In this document: in pieces, positions 12,316-22,894 of the stretch
Layout of the letters: every line of letters begins with the position of its first letter
Numbering within the stretch: the stretch's first letter is position 1
NCBI RefSeq assembly: GCF_002994745.2
Contig: NC_037090.1
Span: 26,952,501-27,016,500, forward strand
Direction of reading: 5' to 3'
DNA from: Rosa chinensis
Taxonomy: Eukaryota; Streptophyta; Magnoliopsida; Rosales; Rosaceae
Length of the DNA stretch: 64,000 nucleotides
Position numbers and translations under genes: made by a program
Notes under the pieces: model-generated
What the model was told of the DNA's origin: nothing
The model's input: the letters and a program-made list of their open reading frames with translations, nothing else
Databases searched by the model: none

Positions 12316-12576
12316 AGGGTTTTGGGGTAACTTGGGTTGAGTCGTCATTGAATGTGAGAGGAAGGGTGAAAAGAAAAACACGAGGGTATTGTATGGCTCC
12401 ATCGATGATCGATACTTGTATTTTGCTTTTGTGTGATTTATTTTTGCAAAGTGACAATGCTCACATTTGTATGGTGGTATTCTGGCATACTATGGATGAT
12501 CGATCGATGATTTCGAACTTGGAAGGAACAAACAATGACTAGAACTCGTAATCCTGACTCCCATGTTATATGGCTC

Positions 12577-12579
<3 letters not shown>

Positions 12580-12621
<42 letters not shown>
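12580..12621. repeat. (GA)n microsatellite
   Basis: About 42 bp of uninterrupted GA. A shorter run lies at 12281-12311. Both create artefactual Arg-Glu or Ser-Leu frames. Confidence 0.93.
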
Positions 12622-12626
<5 letters not shown>

Positions 12627-13528
12627 AGTGTGGGTGGCCCAGAACAAAGCAAAAGGGTTGGAAACTAATTAATGGGGGGAGGGGGTAGGGTTTTGGTTTA
12701 ACTAACAAAGTTGGTAGGAACTTGATTGTGATGGATGACAATTAATATGCTGATCGAACCAGTTTCTCTCAACATTTAGAGACTTCTGGTTCAATGCAGG
12801 CTGTGTCTGTTTGAACGCATAGTTCGATCATCGATCAATGATCTGGTAGCAAGTAATAATATGAATTAGCAAACGCCACAGTCCCACCACTGCTTCGACT
12901 TGTGCCAAGGTTTGGTCAGGGTTAGAGATGTGGTTGATTAAGACAAAGTGGTAAGCCACTCGGTCACATGTATGTATGTGTGTCATGCATGGACTGCGTA
13001 TGTATGTATTTTACTGAACTAGGTTCATGCATGGATGTATTTAGTATTTACCAGGCCAGCCATGACAGTCGCTGCTGCAGCTGCCAAAGTGTTGCAGGCT
13101 AAATTTTAAAGGAGCCCTTGAGGAAGAGAGAGAAGGCAGAGACTCGCAGATAGAGAGAGATGTGGTCAAAGTCATATATAGGTGATTGAGAGGTCGTTTC
13201 AAGCTACAGTTGATCCACCAGAAAACAATGTTGTGTTTGTATCACTGTACAGGTACAGTATGAAAGAGTATCAGTATCTGTTTGCTATTTACAACAACCC
13301 GGGCTCCACCCAACTGAACATGTTGCGTTCTCTGCCCTATACCCGACCTTTTACCCATGCCTCTCTCTCTCCCTCCACAAAGCTGCCAACAAGATCCATA
13401 TATCCCTCAATATTTCCAGTAAACCTATGTCCTAGACCTTCCTACATCATTTTCTTTCTCTCCCTCTTTTTTCTTCCCTAAAGTTTATTTAGTTCGATTA
13501 CTCTGTGTTATGTATATCTCTTTAATTA

Positions 13529-13562
<34 letters not shown>
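13529..13562. repeat. (AT)n microsatellite
   Basis: About 33 bp of AT repeats, followed about 25 bp later by a CT run. Confidence 0.92.
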
Positions 13563-13564
<2 letters not shown>

Positions 13565-15241
13565 CATTATTTTGTACTGTACTCTCTCTCTCTCTCTCAC
13601 TCCCCCTCGCTAAAAGCTAAGCTAATCATTTGCTTTGAATTTCCCAAGCAATAGTGAATCTCAAAGGGTATATGTTCCATCCATCAGCAAACAATTCCAC
13701 TAACAAATTAAAGCAAAGCAAAATTAATAAAGCTGGGGGCATCGTATGCAGCTAGCCCAACCCCAACAAAAAGCTGATTCATATATGTTATTTGCAGCTG
13801 AGATGATGAAAAGCCTATCTCAACTACATCTACATCTGGAATAAAATATACCCAACCTTGTCTAACTTTTTTCCTTTCCATTACCACGATTCAGACATAT
13901 ATGAACTCCAGAAGTTGATGATTTATCCTACAAGGATTAATCGATAATCAGAATTTGGCTTCATTAGTATTCTGTGGTCAAATCTAGCGTAATACTATTT
14001 ATAAATTTCTGAGTTTCGATCTCATTTTCTATTATCAGTTAATTTTGAGTTTAATTTTAAAATTTTTTTAGAACCTACAAACATCATTCCAACGAGTTAT
14101 ATGGAATACTTTTAATTTGCATAACACAAGCAAATTATTAAAGTTAAGCTGCCAATATACACATTAATATTCATTGCCGATTCGTGAGACTTGTGAATTG
14201 ATGAATACTATTCGAGAGGATCTTAAAAAGGAAAATTGAATTATTAAAGCCAAAAGCCTAACCTCAAAGTTCAATTATCCGTGCGTATATTTTTATCTCT
14301 AAAAGTTGGAGAATAGGTGGTCGTCTTATTTCAAAGATTCTCTTCTCATTGACCATATCATTTCTTCTCTCTCTCCCACCCTAACACTTGAAAGACTTAT
14401 GATGCATAGCAAATACACTGTGGCATGGGTATCTGACAGACTACTTGTTGATACTTACCTATATGATCAATGTTATGAACTTAGAATTAATTAATATAGA
14501 ATATTGAATTACATACTAGAACATGAGTTTCGAGTATACCTCTCCGCTATTAGATAAAGTCTAAAACTTAAGAGCTAATACCAAAGCAATAAAATGATAT
14601 GAAAACAAAAAAATGAAACCAAAACACTAACCACATGCATCACCATATTATATATCTCATAAACATAATAATTAATTAAACTTTGAAAACATATAAAGTT
14701 CTGAGTTGTATGTGAACATACATGCTATATATTTTCTTTGAAAAATAAATGAAAATCTATTCCATTAATTAATTCATTCAGTTTATATTTCACATAGAAA
14801 TTTCCCATGCAGTTACACATGTTCTGTTTCTTTTTTTCTTTTGGAGTAAAATAGACATATATATGTGTGTGTGTGTAGATATATACATTTACCCTCCACA
14901 TGTCAAACTGACTTCTGCTGAATTTTTCGTCATCATGATCAAGGTCAAACTCAACAAGAAACAAAAGGGAGCTATTAGCATAATTAGTAGGAATGATGCT
15001 TCATATATATTACTTAACAAATTAACTTGCAAATTGTATTTTTGATCCTAGAATACCGAGAGAAGATCGAACTAGTTTAGAAAGAGTGACAAAAGGGAAA
15101 AAAAAAATAGAAAAATAAAGAAGAAAGTAGTGGCTCTCCAAGTAAACGAAGCTTACATAGTTTTTACTCAGAAAGCCATGGCTAGCTATGTCAATATCTA
15201 GATGATTATATCCTCTTAGTACTTCTTAGTTAAAAATTAAC

Positions 15242-15247
15242 TTTATT
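15242..15247 (-). terminator. AATAAA-type polyadenylation signal of the WIP gene
   Basis: On the minus strand AATAAA lies about 10 bases beyond the TAA stop. It is a canonical near-upstream element. It is unusually close to the stop, so a more distal site may be the main one. Confidence 0.4.
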
Positions 15248-15257
15248 GCTGCCTTGA

Positions 15258-15686
15258 TTAATCATTATCTTGCTCAACTTCAGATGCAGGCTCATCATCT
15301 TCTTCAAATCCATCAATTCCATAAGCTGCATGCCCATTCCCAAAAGCCTTGATATGATCTTTGAGAGACCTCTTGTGCTTAAAATCAGAGCCACAAATGC
15401 AATACCAAAGCTTGCCACAATTCTTCTCGTGGGTTCTCCAATCTCCTCTCACTGCAAATGCCTTGCCACATTTTCTGCACATGAAAGGCTTGATTCCATG
15501 CTTCCTCTTGTAATGTGTTTGGAGGGTTCTAAAATCTTTCAGGGGCTTCGCTCTCGGGTGATCGATGTTGTTCCTGCAACCTGGTGTGCAACAATAGCAA
15601 GGAAGCCTAAGCATGCCTGTAGGTTGAGTTCCTCTTAGAGACTCGGGCCCTTTTCTGTATTGAGATCCATGCCCCCACATATGCAT
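15258..15686 (-). CDS. WIP2: WIP-domain C2H2 zinc-finger transcription factor, exon 2
   Basis: This exon encodes the last 142 residues (236-377) of the WIP protein and ends at TAA (15260-15258). It supplies the two histidines of finger 1 (H237, H241) and fingers 2-4. Finger 2 has C267/C268 and C272 with H293 and H298. Finger 3 has C305, C308, H321 and a fourth ligand Cys at 325. Finger 4 has C331, C333, H346 and H354. The tail [17 protein letters not shown] is typical of the NTT/WIP2-WIP4-WIP5 branch, which in Arabidopsis acts in the nucleus in transmitting-tract and distal root development. The splice acceptor is TTGTAG before ATG-CAT-ATG; the ATG is an internal Met codon, not a start. Finger 2 reads CCTPGC where I remember CCAPGC in relatives, a mild change. 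Confidence 0.93.
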   Translation of the reverse strand: MHMWGHGSQYRKGPESLRGTQPTGMLRLPCYCCTPGCRNNIDHPRAKPLKDFRTLQTHYKRKHGIKPFMCRKCGKAFAVRGDWRTHEKNCGKLWYCICGSDFKHKRSLKDHIKAFGNGHAAYGIDGFEEDDEPASEVEQDND

Positions 15687-16915
15687 CTACAATCAGCATC
15701 ACGACAAGTTTATGAGCTAACTGTCAGATGACCCAACATTGCATATATAATTATATATCAAGCTAACAAGAAAAAGGAAATAAGTACTCAATGAATATAT
15801 TCGAATAAATTCAAAAAAAAAAAAAGGAAAAGGAAATATAAAAGTTTGGGATGGTATACCGGATTATATTAGGAGACTGATAGTTATATTTTCTGTTCTA
15901 CACACCATGTACACTTTAAGACAATCGTAGAAACTACCAACGGATTAACTGTGCAAGCTAATATCTGGGCTTCAAGATTGTATTTTGATCATCAAACTAC
16001 CTTTGAGAATTTTTTTTTTTTTTCCTTTTCTCTAGATGAATTTTGAAATGATTTCCGCTAGAAGAAATTACATATTTTCAAATGAATCCATATTAGTTAA
16101 ATTACTCAAAAAGATTAGTTGAATTACTCTTTGATTTGGATATGATCGAACTGCTTATGTCAGGTTTTCAAGTCTTTGTATTGAAAAGATCTGCCAGAAA
16201 AAGGAAGACAGAATATGTTTTAGAAAACACTACATAAAAGAGTTTCCAAGACTTTGTTGAATAAGAAGATGGAGTACTTGATATATACACACACACACAC
16301 ACACACACACTATGTATGGGGTTTTCATGACCAAGAACTGTTTTGTTGCAGACCGAAGGAGTTATTTGATACTGGAATTGAATAATGCCATGATCTGTCT
16401 CTCCTCTCCTGTGAAAAAACTGCAAGATTTTTCAGCTGATCCTGCCAATATGTGTTTGGGAGCAGCACAGACTTCGAAGTACTAAAGGCATAAGGAACAT
16501 TGCCTGTGTTGTTCAATCACTACCCTCAGTTGAATCAGAAAAGATTTACTCGACCCCAATTCCCATAAACCATGCAAAAATAAAAACAAAAGCAGATAGA
16601 AAATGCTGATGATGATGACGATGATAGAAATACTTTTTAGGTATATATGTGAACTCAAAAATAAATAAGACTAAAGAAAAACAAGGATATCCAGAAGACA
16701 GAAGAACCAAATTAAATCTCTATTAATCCAGCATAGGATGATAGTTAAGGCAAGAAAATCAGAAAGAAAGAAAACAAAGAGAGAAGAAGAACCTCATATA
16801 GAGAGAGAAGAAGAAGATAAGGGGAATGGGTTTTGGGACCATGGTTTCATGCTATTGGGTTTCTGATCATTATTGGTCCAAATTAAAGATTAAAGATATA
16901 TAATTGATAAGTTAC
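15687..16915 (-). other. Intron of the WIP gene
   Basis: A phase-0 intron of 1,229 bp with GT (16915-16914) and AG (15688-15687) ends. It separates the two cysteines of zinc finger 1 (exon 1) from its two histidines (exon 2), so neither exon alone makes a full finger 1. A (CA)n microsatellite occupies about 16286-16310. The open frames at 16168-16516 inside it have no recognisable product. Confidence 0.9.
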
Positions 16916-17620
16916 CTGCATGTTATTGTATCTGTTGAAGGTCTTGAAGCAGACAGGGCAAGAGAATTGAGTAGGACCAATGAGAATCTGTGACGGAGTT
17001 GGGATCCAATACTGACCCTTGTTGAGCGATGATCTGTTCATGGGGTACCCAGTTGAATCATCACCATGATCTCCAATAACATGATCTTTGTCATGAGTTG
17101 TGCTGATTTCTGAGGAAGAAGAAGCTGCAGAAAGCACAGATGCCATTTCAGCTGCACTAGGGCTCGGGAGTCCTATGTGCAGTGCAACAGTCACACTAGC
17201 CTCATCATCTTCCCCATGGTCTTCTTTGTTGTACGGTTTGCTGATCTTGTCATCTACATCCATTTGATCAGTACTACAGGAGTAGTACTCATGATGGTGA
17301 TGATGCTCTTGTTCTTCGTCTTCATGATGCTTTGTTGGGCTTAAGCGGTTAAGGAGTGGGAGGGCTTCTCTGAGAGGTGGAGAAGGGGGTTGATGATGAG
17401 TGGTTTGGCTGGAGTAAAAAGAAGAGTACTGGTTGTGGTTCTGATTGTAGTTGATATTGAAGAAGTTGTGCGCATAGGGAGGTTGAGGTTGAGGTTGTGG
17501 TTGCGGAGGAGGAGGAGGGTTTGAAATCAAAGGGTATTCATGGTGGTGATGGTGATGAAGAAGAGGGTTGAATTTGAAGAGACCTGTGAAGAAATTTGAT
17601 GAGTAGGGGTACTCAGCCAT
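16916..17620 (-). CDS. WIP2: WIP-domain C2H2 zinc-finger transcription factor, exon 1
   Basis: Starts at ATG 17620 in a good plant context (AACCATGGC) and codes 235 residues; with exon 2 the protein is 377 residues, normal for the family. The start [19 protein letters not shown] matches the YSxFFTxxFxxNP opening of NTT/WIP2-like proteins. Then come His- and Pro/Gln-rich low-complexity stretches (residues about 22-60), a conserved [11 protein letters not shown] block, an acidic/His region, the [14 protein letters not shown] block, and the name-giving WIP motif (W205-I-P) in [22 protein letters not shown]221 and C224 begin finger 1. The frame runs on into the intron to [10 protein letters not shown], but GT at 16915 is the splice donor. 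The assignment to WIP2/4/5 is firm; which of the three is not. Confidence 0.93.
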
Positions 17621-17676
17621 GGTTAAAAGCTAGGTACTGTGAGAGAGGAGGGGAATAGTTTTGTTGGGTGAGGTTG

Positions 17677-17680
17677 CTTT

Positions 17681-17713
<33 letters not shown>
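17677..17713 (-). promoter_or_regulatory. TATA box and (CT)n tract upstream of the WIP gene
   Basis: On the minus strand TATAAAAG (17684-17677) follows directly after about 28 bp of CT repeats (about 17713-17685). The TATA box is 57-64 bases before the ATG, so the predicted 5' leader is only about 25-35 bases. CT/GA repeats next to plant promoters can be bound by BBR/BPC proteins; binding here is inference. Confidence 0.5.
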
Positions 17714-17717
<4 letters not shown>

Positions 17718-18152
17718 AGATGGCTGAAGGGAGTGGACGGAACAGAGTGAAAGTGGTAAAGGACAGGGAAAAGGAAATAATAGAATCACCTACCGAGTGC
17801 ATTTTTTTTTTTCTTATGATCAGTACCTTGCGCCTAGTTTTTTTTATTTTTTTATTTTTTTTGGCCAAAGGCTATTAGCTACTGAATAACCGAAACAATA
17901 ATTTTGATTTTTAAACAATAAAACTAAAATAATTTTCATTCTACCTCCTTACATTTTATATCCTAAATGATTTGTACACCTACACTTCTAATTTCATCAC
18001 GGGTGCTCTTAAACTTACCAACTTTTAATTAATCTTGTCCAACATTTATTTATTTATTTTTCTAAACCAAGAATAGAGATCTCATTAGAAGCAAGGCTAA
18101 GAATAGCATCTACATAAATTTCCTATATTATTGGAAAATAGTATCATTCATT

Positions 18153-19855
18153 TTTTTTTTTTTAATAGAAGTTGATTTCATAGATCAACAGCCAATAAGC
18201 CAAAGTCTACCATAACTTACAAACCAAAACTCGGTAAGAAAAAACCGAACTAAACTATCTAAGCAAAAGCAGATCATTATAATCTCTAGGACGCTCGCAT
18301 TTAAGCAAGCATATCTAAGAATACATAAACCTCGCCCTCTACGGAAAGGAAGTCATTCAACTAGCCATTCCTTGCCAATCACACAATTGTGGTACAAGCA
18401 AGAAACTAGAAACGTCATAGAGAACTCCTAGAGATCCATCCATTCTCACATAAGCTTTACCCAAGAACCGAAATTAGACAATAACTAACTCCTTCCCTTT
18501 CAAGTTGGAGTGTTTCCCCCAGACTGCTTCATCTTTGGAGAATTTTTCTTCTCCTCACCCTCCCCATGTTTTGAGGCTTTCTGCTTGTCACCAGAAAACG
18601 ACTTATTCCTACTGCCAATAGGTTGGCCTCGTTTCCTTGTCACCCTGTCAGAATGGATGTCCTCCTGTTCCGAATTTAATCCAAGATTTTCAGAATCCAG
18701 AATGAGGTTTCGCTTTCCCACAGCCAAACTCAGTTTCAGTTTCTTGGGAGAAAGTGTCAGGCTGTCATCTCTTCCCCGTCTCTTGCCAGTTATACCCTCC
18801 GGAGTTCCTGTTGTGTCATGAAGCTTATGTACCACAACCTGGCGCTTCTGCTTATGAAACATTGCATTCAGGCAAAGCTCCCCACTCAGACCAGGACCTG
18901 TCGTTCGAAAAACCAAGGGTGGGCATGGGGTAGAAACCCTAGCTCTCGCTCCAGTATGGAGCCCGCTACTACTGGCAGTACCAGAGGCTGACCCGGCCAG
19001 AGTTCCCACCTGCAAGCCGCCTATAGTCGCCTCCGACCACGTATCTTGTGACCCCAGAACGGTGCGTTCAGCTTCATCGTCATCTTCATCTAGTGCCGGC
19101 CCCGAGCACGGCAAACCCACATGCGTAACAAGACCACACACAGAGCATCTCCCAAAAAGTTTGTCATACTTGAACTGACATCGGAATTCAACCTCGTCCT
19201 CCACCAAATACCACCGCTTGAAGGGAAATGGTTTGTTCAACGGGATCTCCACCCGAATCCGCAGCTTACCAATCTTCTTAGCATTCTTATCAATTTCCTG
19301 GAAATCCCCCAGCATATAACTGATCATGGTCATAACACATTCAGACCGGAAAGCCGATGGGATGCCTTGAAGAGTTACCCAGTACGATGCCAAGGTCAAT
19401 GGCACCTTCTCCATTGGTATAATGCCATCGTACCATGCTAAGGCTACCGACGCATGGTTATACCCCCACGGAGCACCATGCCAGATCCGAACACGATCTG
19501 ACGGATCCGACAACATGACAAGGACCCTCTGCCCTTCTGTTTCCTCCATCTGCAACGACCCATTTACCCTCCAGGCATTGCGAAACATCCCCATGAATGA
19601 CTTGACCTTAAAGTCCCGAGCGGTGAGAAGCTTGCCCACCAAGAATACGTTTGCCTGACGTAAACCTTTGCCCTGCGTTGGCCGCAAGTCGATCTGTCTC
19701 TTGCCTTCAGCAAGAGCAAGAGAGGAGGCTAATCTAGCAGCCAGTGCATCAACAGAAGTCATCTTGTTGACAAGAAGAGACAAAGAACCGAAACCCTAAC
19801 CCTAAGTTTTGGGAGAGAGAGTTGAGGCTCAAACTTGAATTATCCTTATGAGGTA
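18153..19855 (-). mobile_element. ORF1-only non-autonomous LINE (half-LINE)
   Basis: A 1.7-kb minus-strand insertion with a perfect 19-bp duplication GAAAATAGTATCATTCATT at 18134-18152 and 19856-19874. The 3' end is a run of about 11 A (T on the plus strand, near 18153-18163), as expected from target-primed reverse transcription. It has a leader of about 70 bases, a complete ORF1, and about 350 bases of 3' untranslated sequence. There is no endonuclease or reverse transcriptase. A simple 5' truncation would keep ORF2, so ORF2 must have been lost internally. The perfect duplication and open frame point to a recent insertion powered in trans by a full LINE. Confidence 0.85.
18500..19783 (-). 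CDS. LINE ORF1 protein (DUF4283 plus CCHC zinc knuckle)
   Basis: A complete frame of 427 codons. Residues about 45-190 fit DUF4283, with blocks such as VLVMLSDPSDR, WHGAPWGYNHASV and YWVTLQGIPSAFR. A zinc knuckle C213-x2-C216-x4-H221-x4-C226 follows (zf-CCHC_4 type). The C-terminal half is basic and Ser/Pro-rich, with KRRGRD and PKKLKL stretches that could be nuclear signals or RNA-binding tails. ORF1 of plant L1-type LINEs coats the RNA. Either Met1 or Met8 (MTSVDALAARLASSLALAE) could be the start; the second matches the start of the relic at 21685 and is my preference. Frequently annotated as a host 'zinc knuckle protein', but the flanking duplication and A-tail show it is a retroelement product. 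Confidence 0.85.
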   Translation of the reverse strand: MSLLVNKMTSVDALAARLASSLALAEGKRQIDLRPTQGKGLRQANVFLVGKLLTARDFKVKSFMGMFRNAWRVNGSLQMEETEGQRVLVMLSDPSDRVRIWHGAPWGYNHASVALAWYDGIIPMEKVPLTLASYWVTLQGIPSAFRSECVMTMISYMLGDFQEIDKNAKKIGKLRIRVEIPLNKPFPFKRWYLVEDEVEFRCQFKYDKLFGRCSVCGLVTHVGLPCSGPALDEDDDEAERTVLGSQDTWSEATIGGLQVGTLAGSASGTASSSGLHTGARARVSTPCPPLVFRTTGPGLSGELCLNAMFHKQKRQVVVHKLHDTTGTPEGITGKRRGRDDSLTLSPKKLKLSLAVGKRNLILDSENLGLNSEQEDIHSDRVTRKRGQPIGSRNKSFSGDKQKASKHGEGEEKKNSPKMKQSGGNTPT

Positions 19856-20029
19856 GAAAATAGTATCATTCATTGTTACATTGAAGCTCGGTTATTTCAA
19901 GAGCCTACATGACCATCAAGTCATCCTACACAAAATAAAATAGTTTGAATCTACCATTTGTCAATGCACGCAATTGTGTTGCACTAGGAAATCCATTTAC
20001 TTGGTGTAAATCACAACTCCATAGCATGC

Positions 20030-21685
20030 AAGCTTGCAAACAGAAGGAAACCCACAATTAATGAAAATTTTCTCCTTGAACCTTACCATTAGAGTAGGGG
20101 AGTGTTTGATGGGTACGTTAGCCTCAAAAGAGCTCTTGCTTCCTTCACTATTCTTGTTTTTGTCAGCCTTTTGTTCTGCGCTTCCAATGGATGTCCCATT
20201 TTCTTCTTTGCCTCTTTGTTCTCCTTGGAGTTTGCTTTCACCATGGTACTTTCTGTGTCTCTCGAACTCTAAGTGATTTGGTAGTAAATGTTGATACCAC
20301 CTATATCACATATCGTCACGCATAGGCAATGACCTTGTAGGTGGTTCCTGTGGCATGGCTAGCCCCGCCCACGGCATGCATTTGATAGACCGACACTAGA
20401 GCTAGCTACCTCGTCATGGTGGAGGTCAGACTATATCTTGCCAGGAGGCCATCCTCTCATACTTTCCAAAAGGCTTCAAGAGAAGCAATATGTGCATTAT
20501 GTCTCACATCGGAAATGTAAAATACAATGAGACCTCCTTTAGTTATAAAAGAGAGTCATCCCCTACTTAGATGAGGACGGGATCCATGATCCCCACACTT
20601 GTATTACTACAAAGGCTACTTAGCCTCACTCATAGTGAAATCTCTAGATGGACGTAGGTAGCCTTGCTTCTTGGCAAGGTGAATCACTATACATGTTGTG
20701 TCATCTCTCTCTCCCTATCTAGCTTCATACTTAGTCTTTCAATTCACAGAAACTCAGGGAGGTTAAGTTTCTTGGTCCCATTCATAAACCTTGCTGCTCA
20801 TCAATAAAGGTTGGAGCGAAAGGTCCCTTCAATTTTCTAGGAGAAGGAGTTGGGCTACGTCCCTCACACTTTCCAATCTGATCGAGGCTCAATCACTGCC
20901 ACCAAAGCTAAAGAGTGATCGTTCCTGTCTTCAACATCATGAATGATGATTGATCTTTTTTCCTTTCTAGGTAACCCTAGATTCTTTAAGTTTGCAAATG
21001 GTGGGTTAGATATTGCCAATGGAATGGACAATGTGAATGTGAAATTCTTGCCATCCACCAAAAAGTGACTACCCTTGAAATCAAATTTTGGTGCTTCTTA
21101 CCTCAGAACAGCTCTGTCCTCCACGACCACCTTGGCACCACATGTTCTAGATGAGTGAAAAATTACGTTATAGTTGCAGCAGCATCCACTAAGGTTTTCA
21201 AAATGACAGGCGATCTCCTTTTCTCTTCCACCATAGGTGCTAACCTCAACACTTTTTTTTTTTAGAAAATGTGTTTGGATATGTCATGGTAAACCCTAAC
21301 TCTAACCTCTCTCTTGCTGTTTAAAAGCTTCTCGTCAAGCTCAAGGAATTTTCCAGCAATGGAGGCTATATTCATGATTGTCTCCTTAACCTCAAAAGTT
21401 GGTGGAATATTGGTGATGCGCAGCCAATAGTATAGAGAGTCAAGAGTGAGATTTTCAATTGGAGTAAAGCCATCATACTCCATTAGCACCATTGGAGGTC
21501 GAGAGTAGTTCCATGGCCCCCTCGGGAAAATCTTGCTTTGATCACCTCTATTATCAAAGAAGAACAAAAGTTTTGAGTTCGGCCTTTTCTGAGCACTAAT
21601 GTTTGCTAATATCAATCACATCATTCTCTTTCGCTAGGGCTAATGATGTTGCAAAGCTTGCAGTAACATGTTCAATCGAAGCCAT
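20030..21685 (-). pseudogene. Degenerate second LINE ORF1 (DUF4283)
   Basis: From ATG 21685 the minus strand reads MASIEHVTASFATSLALAKE, clearly related to the MTSVDALAARLASSLALAE start of the intact copy at 18500-19783. After a stop it continues in the open frame 21615-21262 with DUF4283 blocks (FPRGPWNYSRPPMVLMEYDG, then YYWLRITNIPP). A weakened Cys/His region follows at about 21070-21130 and a basic C-terminal-like part at about 20270-20030. Stops, a frame change and an inserted segment near 20290-20755 show it is dead and older than its neighbour. Confidence 0.72.
20290..20755 (+). repeat. LTR-like insertion inside the ORF1 relic
   Basis: The segment starts TGTTGATACCACC and ends near CAATTCACA, so it has TG...CA ends. 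It contains CTCACATCGGAAATG and a TATA-like TTATAAAAGAGAG (about 20541-20553), features common in plant LTR promoters. It interrupts the ORF1 relic. I find no clean 5-bp duplication, so solo LTR is a suggestion only. Confidence 0.35.
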
Positions 21686-22104
21686 TGAGAAGTGCTAATT
21701 GCGTATGATTGAGCAAGAGGCCAGGATAGAGGTGCCAATGCAATATATCGTCTATTGGGATAACCTTCGTCGGCATTAGGGTTTGCAACACAAGAAGTCT
21801 GCTGCTTAGGGTGGTTGTCCAACATTTAACTTTTTTGGCAACTATTATATGATATATTTTGAAATTCTCATCACTTATGATAGAATATTGTATACTATGT
21901 TAGTGAATCATCGTCATATAGGTTTGAGTCTACACAATTATAAGCATCAGATTCTCAATATATGAGCGAATAGAAGTTCACATGTACTCATAAAGAGAAG
22001 TGGCAGAGGCCCTGACATAATCAAATATCAAGAAACAAGAGGTTTAGTCATTAAACTTGATCATAGATTTGACTATAACATAAGGATTGACAATTAATCA
22101 AACA

Positions 22105-22232
22105 TTGTCGGTGAACTGTGATCTGTTGGTAAGTTATAATTCCAACATTGTAAAAGTCACAAGTTCGATTCTCACTGACATATGTAAGAGTGTGGCGGGC
22201 TATGGATTTAAAAAATAATAATAATAATAATT
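22105..22232 (+). mobile_element. tRNA-derived SINE-like unit
   Basis: GTTCGATTC (22163-22171) matches the RNA polymerase III B-box consensus. A degenerate A-box-like TGATCTGTTGG lies 44 bases upstream (22119-22129). The unit ends in an A-rich, (TAA)n tail at about 22209-22231. This order and length fit a plant SINE. It does not fold as a tRNA that I can see, and the flanking duplication was not found. Confidence 0.45.
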
Positions 22233-22800
22233 TCATAGATAAAATTATTTATCTGAATAACGCAACATACAAACCTCTTTCATGGAATATATCTTGATAC
22301 CCATAAGCTACAAGTAAAGGATGAGGAACAATAATTTGATCATAGACGTAGATAACAATAGTCATAATTAATATTTAAGATGTTCTGCAAAACCTAGAAG
22401 ATGTAGTTAGGTCAAAACTGGCCATATTTAATATCCATTGGTAAAACTAATCATTGATTGTAGATGAAGTCACTTATTATCACACAATGAAATTATAGAT
22501 GCTAATACATCATCTAAGTCATCACATGCACATCATCGTGGGTTTTTGTACAATCTAAAATAGATTAATATGTTATGAAGTAAAAAGCAAGCGGAATAAA
22601 CTCATAGATCAAGCTATTGGATAGAAGCAATGGTGTTGCACCAAATAATTCTATGATCATCATGGAGTTATAAGATAAATAGAGTGAAGCGTGCTCATAA
22701 TGTATTATAAAATAGAGAATAATAGAGAGAGAATTTTTTTATTTTTTATTTTCAAATCCCCAAACCTCATTCACTGGCGCCTTCAGAATCATTTGGACAA

Positions 22801-22804
<4 letters not shown>

Positions 22805-22891
<87 letters not shown>
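22805..22891. repeat. 87-bp (GA)n microsatellite
   Basis: An essentially perfect GA run, the longest in the window. It generates Arg-Glu and Ser-Leu frames on the two strands that are not genes. Confidence 0.97.

Positions 22892-22894
<3 letters not shown>

Larger units (their letters stand above)
9993..15257. other. 5.3-kb gene-free region 3' of the WIP gene
   Basis: AT-rich intergenic DNA with many stops in all frames and no recognisable protein, tRNA or rRNA. It holds several microsatellites: a (GAAGTT)n hexanucleotide at about 10438-10476, GA runs at about 12281-12311 and 12580-12621, and (AT)n at about 13530-13562 followed by a CT run. Repeated CATGCATG-type motifs lie near 12980-13040. 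Reading frames here with Lys-Leu or Ser-Leu runs come from the microsatellites. A non-coding transcript cannot be excluded. Confidence 0.6.

Noticed and set aside
18510..19658. Plus-strand frames opposite the LINE ORF1
   Set aside because: Shadow frames of the intact minus-strand ORF1.
20290..20755. Cassandra-type TRIM with 5S rRNA sequence
   Set aside because: I looked for the conserved 5S internal promoter words and did not find them; no paired LTR or clean target duplication either.
22105..22232. A functional tRNA gene
   Set aside because: A B box is present, but there is no visible cloverleaf, acceptor stem or anticodon arm; an A-rich tail fits a SINE better.
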